Shown piece by piece: positions 20,801 through 23,137 of a stretch of DNA of 23,674 nucleotides. Both the position numbers and the translations under genes were made by a program. A model generated the notes under the pieces. The model ran no database searches, was not told where the DNA came from, and saw only the letters and a list, made by a program, of their open reading frames with translations. This DNA is from CAYFJO01 sp964343305 (lineage in GTDB: Bacteria > Planctomycetota > Planctomycetia > Pirellulales > Pirellulaceae), in the NCBI GenBank assembly GCA_964343305.1, contig CAYFJO010000144.1, positions 1 through 23,674 of the forward strand, read 5' to 3'. Each line of letters starts with the position of its first letter. Position 1 is the stretch's first letter.

Positions 20801-22808
20801 TGCTGGGAGCGGCTCCGGTGGCGTCGAGGATCTGAATATTGGTGATGTTCAAGTCTTGCGAAAAGGTCCCGTTGCGAATTTCCAAGACGACTTGCTCAAA
20901 ATCGCCAACCAGATCCGCCGAACCGAGATCGGTAAAGTCTTCCGGACGCGGATTCACGTCGTCGTCGGCAATGAGTTGATTGTTGCCAAATACACCAATG
21001 TCTGGATTGCCCAAGGCAATCAACTGAACATCGTTGCCGTCACCTTGCGGTCCAAAGTCGCCTTCGTAGGTGATCACCGCCTCGAATGGTCTTTGGGTGG
21101 TGGTTGGATCGCCCGTCGTGTTATTAATGGCAAAGGCGCGAACGGTATTGAATTCTTGAATCGGCGTTCCACTATCGCGAGTGAAGACGCCTACGACAGG
21201 ATCCGCTCCGTCATTTTGGATCAGTGTGAGAACCTCACCACCTTGTGGAATTCTCCCACCGTTAAACAATCGCAACTCGGCACTGCCCAGGTCTACTGTT
21301 CCCGTCACGATCACTTGGTCGTAATCAATACCTGGAACGGCACTTTCACCAATAACACCTGCAATGTTGGCAATATTGGGGTTAATCCCAGGGAAATTGG
21401 GGTTCGCAAACTGACCGCCGGCATCGCCCGCCAGTGCGATATCCACGTTGACGTCAAACGCAGTGTCCGTCCCATTGAACGCAAGGTCTTGTGTCTGCAT
21501 CACCCCAGCGTCGGATTTGGCATCACGCGCCGTATAGTCAGGGAATGTTGGCGCGTCACCGGGAGAAAGTCTCGCCGTATCATCGCCGAGTACACCATTG
21601 ACCGTGACACTGCCTTGCACGGCACCCGTACCGGAGACAACCCCAGTAACGAAACCACCGGCAAATGTCAAACTCCCAAAGCCACCCAATTCGCCATTGT
21701 GAATCGTGGTATTACTGGTGATGCGGCCACTATCCACAATGCTACCAGGACGACCATCCTGAATCTCTAATCGGCCACCATCGATAGTGTTGGGTAGCGG
21801 CGTACCAATGACGGTAGTTCCGGTATAGGTGTTGTTTCCATCCAGTTGTTGTTCGCCCGTTCCTAATTTCGTTAATCCCAGCGCCGTTGCCTGATCATTG
21901 ATGATTTGTCCGGAAAAGGTCGCGTTGGGCACTGCGTTCGCACTTGAGAAGCTCAGTGTCAGCCGCGGCGATCCTGCGGCAGCCGTGTCGCTGCCGTGGA
22001 CTAAGCCACCCGTAGTAACGCCAGCGAAGTCATTTAACGAACCGGTCGTTTGAGAATTCCCGTTCAAGTCGAACAACGCGCCGTTGTCAATAAATGTATC
22101 TGGTGTGCCATCCAGAACGGTATTCGCAGTGGTGCGCAAGGTTGCCACACGACCACCACTGCGAATAATATTCAGCGGGCCAGTAAATGAATTGTTGGTG
22201 TTCTGAAACTCAAAGACGTCCACTCCAACATTCGCCAAGTTGCCAGGAGCCAAGGTCAAGCCACCATTGGCTCCACCAGGCGTGTCAAAGATTCGACCCG
22301 TGAACGTGATCACGCCTTGCCGGTCGACAAAGGTAGTATTGTCAACACTAATATCCGCAGCGATTGTTGCGGGTCCAGCCGAACTATCAAAGAAGATTCC
22401 TTGGCCATTGGGAACAAGATCGATGCGCTTGGTGGCATTGCCATTCGCCGCGTTGTCTTGGCTGATAACAAAGGTTAAGGCGGTGCGATCAATAATGTTC
22501 AGGTTTATATTGGAGAGAACGCCAATATCATTCGTTGCATTGCCATTGGTCAGAAGTGTCGTGCCGGTATTGAAGTTGAGGGTGTCAATATTTGCCGGAG
22601 AATCGATTGGCGGAACTCCTCCGCTCCAGTTACCAGCACTGGAGAATCCGGCATTGCCGGAGCCAGTGGCGTTCCACGAGGTTGTGGCCAGCATGGCGCG
22701 TTCCTCTAACGCTTCGACACGAAGAGACTTACGTGCAAGCTCGCTCCGCTTCCGGGATGCCTTCGCTTTACGGCGCTCGTTGAGCCATTCGATAATCTTA
22801 AGAAACAT
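2349..22808 (-). CDS. Giant (6819 aa) multidomain GEVED/FG-GAP surface protein with C-terminal metzincin-like domain
   Basis: Seen: one open frame of 6820 codons from ATG 22808 to TAG 2349. An in-frame TGA 13 codons upstream, with no other start between, fixes the start. Approximate residue layout: 1-41 LEPR-XLL-type leader (basic, then VEALEERAMLA); 42-600 PATR-like beta region; 600-895 two ASH-like sandwiches; 897-6407 22 GEVED modules; 6407-6648 five GDWNGDG repeats; 6650-6819 HELGHVLGLGDD protease-like domain. Extra domains sit inside modules 2 (jelly-roll plus YncE/NHL-like), 3 and 19 (Rossmann-like), 4 and 10 (seven FG-GAP units each). The protein is very rich in D, N, G and T, low in K, and I found no cysteine on reading. 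Known: these domains are typical of secreted or surface bacterial proteins and several bind Ca2+. Inferred: an extracellular adhesin or matrix protein that may also cleave proteins. No hydrophobic signal peptide, transmembrane anchor or PEP-CTERM tail is seen, so the export route is unclear. It lies between two paralogues on the same strand. Confidence 0.96.
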   Translation of the reverse strand: MFLKIIEWLNERRKAKASRKRSELARKSLRVEALEERAMLATTSWNATGSGNAGFSSAGNWSGGVPPIDSPANIDTLNFNTGTTLLTNGNATNDIGVLSNINLNIIDRTALTFVISQDNAANGNATKRIDLVPNGQGIFFDSSAGPATIAADISVDNTTFVDRQGVITFTGRIFDTPGGANGGLTLAPGNLANVGVDVFEFQNTNNSFTGPLNIIRSGGRVATLRTTANTVLDGTPDTFIDNGALFDLNGNSQTTGSLNDFAGVTTGGLVHGSDTAAAGSPRLTLSFSSANAVPNATFSGQIINDQATALGLTKLGTGEQQLDGNNTYTGTTVIGTPLPNTIDGGRLEIQDGRPGSIVDSGRITSNTTIHNGELGGFGSLTFAGGFVTGVVSGTGAVQGSVTVNGVLGDDTARLSPGDAPTFPDYTARDAKSDAGVMQTQDLAFNGTDTAFDVNVDIALAGDAGGQFANPNFPGINPNIANIAGVIGESAVPGIDYDQVIVTGTVDLGSAELRLFNGGRIPQGGEVLTLIQNDGADPVVGVFTRDSGTPIQEFNTVRAFAINNTTGDPTTTQRPFEAVITYEGDFGPQGDGNDVQLIALGNPDIGVFGNNQLIADDDVNPRPEDFTDLGSADLVGDFEQVVLEIRNGTFSQDLNITNIQILDATGAAPSTDFFVQDLTVQDVQVPGTYPSATPNPAFAAPLEAGLLALPSTARLTVRFNPDDSNSTLGLRRAIVRITSNDPDAESVYDFTIEGTVDSTPEIDVRGGPGTPQTISIPDGDTTPIVADFTNYGAVAITGGTPITHTFTVANTQTADLILNPAPNPAPVVKILAGSDSEFSVFAQPLDTTLSATESTTFDVRFTPGATTGVKTATISIASNDADENPYTFLVRGEIVAASLDYGDAPDDGDPTTNSALDYNTLAITNGPSHTAVGPQLGPTRDSENNALQTVTATGDDNNNTGSADDEDGVIINGHNFLSPGKPATITVDVRGEPGRVDAWIDWDQDGVFEDKIVNSVTVLGIQTLPFLVPEDIENLSINNPDGNLFINTYARVRVSRGGNLDPTGTAPDGEVEDYPVTIGRVDFGDAPDTAVGTSQGNYETLGRNLTNTNFETGSLAPWTTFTLTDGTVSSPAIVSFNTTGNAVSSAVQLSAGKSASIGAPASGGGIAQSIELPEGDVSITANIAAFASTANAEGGLFQLLFDGAIIDTHDFGAMTAGETKTAMLSGNVGTLVGLPPVTEGTHQVQIQILRTLAPGPLQYIDNVQLYSSGAGPQHLILPRTSPILGSLIDSESDGKQNFNASGDDTDSDVRLFALPDDGSNKIVELDPTTGLETQRLPLAGNAPGPAGFSATSGLAFDGTNLWFLNNSDNTLYQLDPDTGALIDTDVIPGGSGNFDGLATVNGLLYVTDAVNNTIIEFNPSDDMVTRTITVAGRDLAGGIAGVAADPVDPIAYPDALIATTTTGDVIEINPSSGVVLRSFNPNTGTDDGVATLGGLILLGSGDGSNEINVFERVFDPVANPAGITKSVIALPVSPFSGANYDVGALAGDVPAFGNDDEDGFRILDVNQDGNVFNDLFAGHGAVAEYTVTNAPGRVHAWIDFDADGEFEESERITPTFEFPNSRGLLISAPGQTGRSVRFEVPQTAVIGNTFARVRVVTGNQNQDVPPTGAFLADGTTFAQGEVEDFLVTIHEAIDFGDAPDDRGLAPDDPAKDDLSDYNVKLSNDGPRHPILPTGPRLGANNDPEIDGQPSPDGLLDDNRHLPSNILLIDDQAGGFGGAAALLTAEGHTVTQLFNEFNDGYVHLKDGELLQNFDLVVYAERGLNGTGGLMPDDVRDSLENYIQTGGHLLVTGFDSVSSPQDPNLAQLLRVTAQTEAPGNTVDGVWTIDDDRTNPLLNSAVVPLINGPHGDVRGMSFTLAAPSTLSELDNFIAPTGNVLARASGGQERVVYTDISGAGGSVGYWVGGLSGVGTNAQPDFTDGTNSPPNPTDPAGLGALQTLFLNWAATTAPDDEDGVQFSSAATNGFTDAGAFYPGEEAFLQANVLFQDAAGVLRPTDPTGPNPLTGQVDAWADWDQDGSFESKIVNNQTIIADGDWRTFTSFIVPEDATSGTTFIRVRVSNGGNLLPDGFAADGEIEDYIVEVIGLDYGDAPDPSGVTSQDNYTTLFDNNGPRHGIRGPVLGNRVDSEADAFESFNALGDDNDSRPTLGTAVNFGVGVDPSSSVTGDLNDDGNLDVVVTNSNTDNVSILLGNGFGGFAAATFADVGDNPVSAALGDFNNDTFLDLVVANSASNNISLLFGNGAGGFGAATNINVGSDPRSVAVGQFNRNVDTNLDIVVANHGTNNVSLLLGDGVGGFAAPANFGVNSSSPVAMDVADVNGDANPDVLVANDNGLPAVDQLSVLLSDGNGSFGPASTVNIGNAPTSVAAGDINKDGNVDVAFSKLDDDTVGVVFGDGAGNFASLSNFTIPPDPVSIEVADFNGDGNLDIIGTGGDAATTNLFGNAIFFLPGDGAGSFDPFKTFAITDPGFINFGNFDADANLDVIMTDPVANSLVLLLDQGDDEDGVIVNDGNPLILGSQSVTIDISTTNSDGHVDGWIDWDQDGLFETAEQVLLSPPTQANTTQQFVFNVPLNAETGTTLARFRASTQGGLGPTGFVSDGEVEDYRLTVSADPNLLDFGDAPDDPANLNDYTTLVANDGPRHIIKGPILGSVVDDETDTIQSLANDALGDDNNNVPDDEDGVSFSVLSVSQQGSVTITVTGQDGRVDAWIDFDGDGVFDESKVIDNELVTMAAPKTFTFAVPSSAVQSPIPTFARVRVSTAGNLGPTGLADDGEVEDYRLFINPPPTLDFGDAPDTGLGTGGPGAGGTPFNYQTTLADDGPRHIAAGVPRLGGGGTDAEVDAQQSPDALGDDNLGTSDEAAGITFNAPHLIGQTSSATIIVTGTAGETYFVDGWIDFDQDGQFEIKVFDSEPFTMPGGGSRTRTLSFPVPNDSVVGPTFARLRVSSQGNLGPTGVLPLGVVPDGEVVDTTVTIQALDLADAPDVTTGNGAGDYDTLLLNNGPSHIIGGPRLGINVDSDLDGQPAADALGDDNDIFAADPQNPSPIDDDDGVAISGLVVGQSTGVANFTVTNADGRVDAWIDFNQNGIFGDDPLERIANGFLVPQNTTGSVTVSVPSSATAGTTFARVRVSTGGVGGPLGQATNGEVEDSQVNITGFDFGDAPTAVQSGFANNYPTTIADNGANHQIGGPRLGLNVDAEGDGQPGLGAIEDDNNKSPDEDGIQFQNNDIFFIGGTKAILATVNNNGTNARLDGWIDWNRDGLFDTNEKIIKNANIVGNGSTQSFNITVPSFAQVGQTYSRFRVSTTGNLPPTGFASDGEVEDYVLTIEALDFGDAPNSFGTLRATDGARHSAKNVLLGTTRDVETDAKNPSNTANGDDLSNTGAVDDEDGVVFSNLFRGQSGVANITVSGGSGFVNAWVDFNQNGSFSDPGEQIFTDLTVSSGVSLPFTFAIPPTVLTGDTHARIRLNTTGGLGPTGLADDGEVEDYLITIQEMDFGDAPDANLTNSKGNYDTSLTSNGPRHIITATGPILGNLVDFEGNALQSTNADGDDTAAPLVSYTSTSSEPTGNSPQAVAVGDFNNDMHSDMAATVDGTSQVQVFLGDGAGNFGASTAFAVGTNPRAITTGDINADDNLDLIVANFGSDNLSVLLGTGTGSFGAAVLFALGGGQGPSGVAVGDVNNDQNPDVLVANATTNNVSLLLGNGATLGAATTFATGAGSRSIALGDFNGDGRQDFATANFTDSNISLRLGNGLGGFAAAVNFPVGTNPRSIAIGDFNQDGSADVVTANGADDNISVRLGNGAGSFGAVTNFVVNDNPSALALADFDADGLSDIVVANENSNNVSLLFGDGTGGFGNATSFTSGQGAIALAVGELNSGGPDVAVVSNVDNAISLVLSGFDDEDGVSFNSTENPGKLTAGTLGRLLIDVNTADGFAHAWIDFNQNGLFEASEKVVNNVFVDDAAGVVQFPFSVSQDTAIGSTFARVRVVGLSDPLLLPTGLAPDGEVEDHLVQIAGTDFGDAPASYGPSDGTSGGEHKIGGPLLGTIVDAETVAHTSLDGTGDDVLDNTDDEEDNLVFFTNLFIGQTGRLSVTVDNPENPSSDAYITAWIDFDQNGSFDADEKVINAEFVVANAITQTLSGFPVPGNLADPSVVQLGATFARVRVRSDNASFTSANEVADDGEAEDYLVNIQSLDFGDAPDLAPGTAGPGSGVTAFDYETLFVDNGPRHIVNVTSPRMGIVDLEGDGQPSDNADGDDANDTNPPDTGANDEDGSSFNGVGANVLVVGQTDAQLAVTASVGSGSGTGYIQAWVDFNRDGDFTDANEQVVNQSVNLNQAPATFSIPFTVPVAATPGVTYGRVRISSTNPAGDPWGPTGGTAASSADLDGEVEDHRIVIGTLDFGDAPNSFGTSLASGNPARHQVDASHPILGKNRDSETDGQPNINANADDLTGGLDDEDGVIFRDSSGGSTLLLVAGLSASLDVEVSHPTPTGAGTTDARVYAWIDFNGDGVFNNNPDIVNGGEKVYDGIALDMQLSNNRTFQLPAFTVPGTTVLGNSYARVRLVAPSDIAIAGGSLPPTGFASTGEIEDYLITFQGFDYGDAPDLGAGTGAGDYQTLLGNNGPRHSIGGPRLGTLADAEADAFQSASAFGDDNDNLLDEDGVTFGNVFAGRIGFADITVTGVDGRVDAWIDFNGNGVFDNSIGSAEKIAGGALITAGTTQTFTFNVPSNAQIGDTFARVRVSTAGNLAPTGAAVDGEVEDYQITIEQLDFGDAPDISAGLGTGDYNTLEANNGPRHIIGGPRLGTLVDNEADGAASIGADGDDNFNTDDEDGATFSSLVAGQTSTVDISVTGTAGRVDAWIDFNQNGNFEGVEKIVNNIAVAAGATPTFVFSNPSTAVLGTTYARIRVSSIGNLPPNGLADDGEVEDYAVQIIGFDFGDAPDISSGVSTNDYQTLSSNNGPRHSIGGPRLGSLIDPETNGQQTPTADGDDISILDDEDGVVFLNLFAGLTATTDITVTGEDGQVDAWIDFNRNGSFTDVGEQIVINQTVLVGTTEAFQFNVPANAALASTLARVRVSRSGGLGPNGVAVDAEGGEVEDYLVTVQALDFGDAPDVSAGNGLGDYDTLLANNGPHHIIGGPVLGASVDFDIDGQSSATSNGDDADGQDDEDGVGFSPLFRGATGDIGVTVSSADGLIDAWIDFNQDGDFSDPGEQVVTGGSAPLGTSQNFNFPLPATAQIGNTVARIRVSSAGGLGPTGLAPDGEVEDYQVTIQALDFGDAPDTGPGTGALDYRTTLADDGARHAISGPRLGLNIDSEVDGLQSANAQGDDSSGTPDDEDGVTFSSLLASGTGTASVTVTGTSGEVDGWIDFNADGDFNDQGEQIIFSQAVTNGTTQNFNFPIPTGAIVGTTFSRIRVSSAGGLSPFGLASDGEVEDHRVQIQGFDFGDLPDTFGTTLASGGAFHTIGGPRLGNLTDAETDGNPSTDALADDTTGLPTTGGDILLIDDTNGGFGNLETVLSTAGHTVTQIVGEFGNSYLNLLNSSFLASFDFIVYAERGSGIGAVLPANVAASLDTYIQNGGHLLVTGYDSLGDPVDTNLATLVRAQNPDDQGSYNPNWQMANLNNGILNGPYGDFRGVSFAGSGYNDDQLQPGTVNTVSLATIPGVGSRVIFTDVGLPGSVGYWNGGLPGANTNAQPDFTDGGILQNVVLNWADFAAASSTFSDDEDGVTFANLVAGRSDGLANVTVTGATGRVDAWIDFDQSRTFEASERILGNVQVIAGTTQALSFAVPIDAKLGDTYARVRVSTGGNLGPKGQAFDGEIEDYHVAIKAIDFGDAPDLTAGSGPGDYATLRQSNGAGHVLGGPRLGALIDHETDGLASNNANGDDGNNLADEDGVTFNGTLINGLDASVDVSVQGADGRIDAWMDFNQDGIYDDATEQILNSQFISAGSTGTFGFTIPSSALAGPTFARFRVSSLGDLTSIGLAGDGEVEDYQVTIVQQAIDLGDAPDPAIGASQANYNTTAADNGPRHVLPQTPNVFLGTAVDSEPTARQNSNADGDDNDGAPDDEDGLVSPLSQLDVQHGASPTVDVRVTNTSGSVATLYGWVDFNGDGIFSNSTERGTVTVADGTVGSVVTVNFPTVPTGFIGNTFARFRISTDLAAQNPIGLALDGEVEDYPAVVRQAGLDFGDAPDPADGTGVLDYQTNESDNGARHLTGGPVLGTFVDIESFAFHSLAALGDDSVGTDDEDGVQFLTGIVPGATGTVEVTVSSAPGVLNAWIDFNRDGDWTDLNEQIITNQSLGVGSTNLVYSVPNNAIRSDTFARFRINGAGNLGPTGAALDGEVEDYRVTVGNTAVGVYRNGQFLRDTNYNSSYDGTAGGDSVTFFGAPSDVPIAGDWDGNGTANIGIYRSSTSTFYLDLNENGLFDNTVVDAAIPFGAVNDQPVIGDWNGDGIDDIGVRRGYIFLLDKNGNRQWDGGDVRSFYGATTDQGVSGDWNGDGIDDLGVRRPNTGQWFLDMNNNYVFDSGDAVRVFGASTDKAAPGDWNGDRKTDLGVFRDGFFIQDSNGNGVYDPLLDARFVFGAATDVPVTGNWFNSPLLAANGAIEASDPTTELTSVELIPIVSAAIDRWAGSGLSQSQVEMLRQVDVRITDLSGARLGEALGSTITLDVNAAGYGWFVDATPYDNSEFELITNGMLTAAGDGAGSRQMDLLTVVLHELGHVLGLGDDYEDVHSNKLMNGWLDTGIRRLPTDGDLAVLTLGEWTD
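2865..3590 (-). repeat. Five GDWNGDG repeats before the protease-like domain
   Basis: Roughly residues 6407-6648. Five units contain (I/V)GDWNG(D)G followed by an IG(I/V)xR box, FxLDxNxNxxxD and xFGAxxD. Examples are AGDWDGNGTANIGIYR, IGDWNGDGIDDIGVRR and SGDWNGDGIDDLGVRR. The last one ends DVPVTGNW. The paralogue at the right edge of the window enters with DTPLAGNW, so it probably carries the same array upstream. Probably a small FG-GAP-related Ca2+-binding propeller or solenoid. Confidence 0.75.
5495..6155 (-). other. Rossmann-like insert, copy B, in GEVED module 19
   Basis: About 220 residues, from DILLIDDTNGGFGN to VVLNWADFA. It matches copy A in order: ILLIDD, GGFG, GHTVTQ, VYAERG, YIQ.GGHLLVTG.DS, NGPYGDFRG, GSVGYWNGGLPG, TNAQPDFTDG, LNWA. 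It is shorter than copy A in the middle and near the end. The GYDS at the nucleophile-elbow position again lacks Cys. The function is unrecognised. Confidence 0.6.
10950..11970 (-). repeat. FG-GAP/VCBS propeller B (7 units) in GEVED module 10
   Basis: Seven units, for example AVGDFNNDMHSDMAAT, TTGDINADDNLDLIVAN, ALGDFNGDGRQDFATAN and ALADFDADGLSDIVVAN, each followed by NxSLLLGNGxGxFGAA. The last unit (AVGELNSGGPDVAVVS) has lost the regular Ca2+ loop. It lies between ADGDDTAAP and FDDEDGV of module 10, the same hinge as propeller A. Confidence 0.85.
15140..16195 (-). repeat. FG-GAP/VCBS propeller A (7 units) in GEVED module 4
   Basis: Seven units of about 50 residues follow the scheme PxSVAxGDxNxDGxxDVVVANxxxNxxSLLxGxGxGxF. 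Examples are VTGDLNDDGNLDVVVTN, ALGDFNNDTFLDLVVAN and EVADFNGDGNLDIIGTG. Known: FG-GAP units form integrin-alpha-like propellers, and their DxNxDGxxD loops bind Ca2+. Seven units is a full propeller. It sits between ALGDDND and GDDEDGV of module 4. Confidence 0.85.
16785..17525 (-). other. Rossmann-like insert, copy A, in GEVED module 3
   Basis: About 247 residues, starting NILLIDDQAGGFGG and ending TLFLNWAATTA. It alternates predicted strands and helices: ILLIDD, a helix with LLTAEGHTV, FDLVVYAERG, a helix with SLENYIQ, then GGHLLVTGFDS. This resembles class I glutamine-amidotransferase-like or ThuA-like folds, but the position of the usual nucleophilic Cys holds GFDS. Later blocks include NGPHGDVRG, GGSVGYWVGG and TNAQPDFTDG. 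Exact family not recognised; a catalytic role is doubtful. Confidence 0.6.
18190..18885 (-). other. YncE/NHL-like beta-propeller insert in GEVED module 2
   Basis: About 230 residues of repeated units such as IVELDPTTG, LYQLDPDTGAL, IIEFNPSDDMV and VIEINPSSGVV, with LAFDGTNLWFLNN and LATVNGLLYVTD between. The pattern of xxxLDPxTG followed by (G)LAxDGxxLxxxD is typical of YncE/SMP-30/NHL-type propellers. It follows ASGDDTDSD and ends before NDDEDG, the common insertion hinge of this protein. Confidence 0.65.
19010..19500 (-). other. Jelly-roll-like insert in GEVED module 2
   Basis: About 160 residues from NTNFETGSLAPWTTF to QYIDNVQLYSSG, placed between the NYETLGRN and GPQH parts of module 2. 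The opening NxxFETGxLxxW and the closing IDNVxL are typical of secreted carbohydrate-binding-like jelly-roll domains. Ligand unknown. Confidence 0.6.
20130..21005 (-). repeat. Two tandem ASH-like 'choice-of-anchor D' beta-sandwich domains
   Basis: Copy 1 (about 20535-21005) starts PDIGVFGNNQLIADDD and ends ITSNDPDAESVYDFTIEGTV. Copy 2 (about 20130-20535) starts PEIDVRG and ends IASNDADENPYTFLVRGEI. The shared signals are the opening xPDI/PEIDV, a middle VRFNP/VRFTP, and the closing ITSNDP/IASNDA plus Y-FxxxG. These are hallmarks of the ASH/choice-of-anchor D family in secreted proteins. Role in this protein unknown, probably a spacer or binding module. Confidence 0.75.
21010..22685 (-). other. 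PATR-like beta-strand region of giant protein
   Basis: Roughly residues 42-600. It opens like many autotransporter-associated repeats (SWNATGSGN..GNWSGGVPP..D..NF). It contains the characteristic LTKLGTGEQQLDGNNTYTGTT unit and ends with TYEGDFGPQGDGNDVQLIAL, the usual tail of this family. No autotransporter barrel is present. Inferred: a right-handed beta-helix or solenoid near the N-terminus. Boundaries are approximate. Confidence 0.75.
22686..22808 (-). other. LEPR-XLL-type N-terminal leader of giant protein
   Basis: Residues 1-41: a short amphipathic start (MFLKIIEWLNERRK), a strongly basic stretch, then LRVEALEERAMLA. The partial gene at 1-2104 has the same order ending RVEPMEERILLA. Known: planctomycete giant proteins often begin with this kind of motif; its job is not established. 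Inferred: sorting or export signal, perhaps cleaved after the LA. No typical hydrophobic core is present. Confidence 0.75.
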
Positions 22809-22811
22809 AGA

Positions 22812-22817
22812 CCCTCT
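22812..22817 (-). promoter_or_regulatory. Possible Shine-Dalgarno site of the giant gene
   Basis: AGAGGG lies only 3 nt upstream of ATG 22808 on the minus strand. The purine core fits, but the spacing is shorter than usual, so initiation may be weak or not depend on this site. Confidence 0.35.
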
Positions 22818-22921
22818 GCTCCGATGCCACTGGGGTGGTGCTGTTCAAAACGTCAGTGATAAAGACGTCGATCGGGGAGAAACGGAAGCCAGAAATTGAC
22901 TTATCGAATTCAGTAGAATTC

Positions 22922-22950
22922 ATACTAATTGGGGGAATTCTGGTCGTCAA
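22922..22950 (-). promoter_or_regulatory. Candidate sigma70-like promoter of the giant gene
   Basis: Minus strand: TTGACG (22950-22945), a 17-nt spacer, then TAGTAT (22927-22922). The start would be near 22914, leaving a leader of about 105 nt. The layout resembles the candidate promoter of the downstream paralogue. GAATTC at 22935-22940 lies in the spacer, and two more lie just downstream. Confidence 0.4.
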
Positions 22951-23033
22951 ACAATCACCCGGCAATGAAGGATGAAAGGACGAGCCTGGGGTTGTATGGC
23001 GGGTGTTCATGGCAAATGCGCATCACCAATAAG

Positions 23034-23049
23034 ACTATCGAGTGATAGT
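23034..23049. terminator. Small hairpin downstream of the right-edge paralogue
   Basis: ACTATC (23034-23039) and GATAGT (23044-23049) pair perfectly over 6 bp with a 4-nt loop, about 90 nt after the stop at 23138. There is no T-run, so it is at best a weak terminator or processing signal. Confidence 0.25.
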
Positions 23050-23137
23050 GACACGACTTGTATAATCGTTACCTTCGTTCGCTTTCCACTCTTCTGGCGG
23101 ACGTCCATGAACCAACAGTACCGCTCCGTGGCCAATC

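Larger units (their letters stand above)
22809..23137. other. Intergenic gap upstream of the giant gene
   Basis: 329 nt. It contains a small hairpin nearer the upstream paralogue, a candidate promoter, three GAATTC hexamers clustered at 22906-22940, and a weak ribosome site. A 70-codon minus frame (22798-23010) overlapping the giant start has no family signal and is not called. No RNA gene recognised. Confidence 0.55.

Noticed and set aside
20760..21770. 336-codon plus-strand open frame
   Set aside because: Lies wholly inside the giant gene in antisense, opposite the PATR/ASH-like part. No family signal; expected side effect of the codon bias of the real strand.
22798..23010. 70-codon minus frame overlapping the giant gene's start
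   Set aside because: No conserved motif, crosses the candidate promoter and overlaps the giant start by 11 nt in another frame.
23061..23066. TATAAT on the plus strand in the right intergenic gap
   Set aside because: No suitable -35 box at 15-19 nt and no plus-strand gene downstream.
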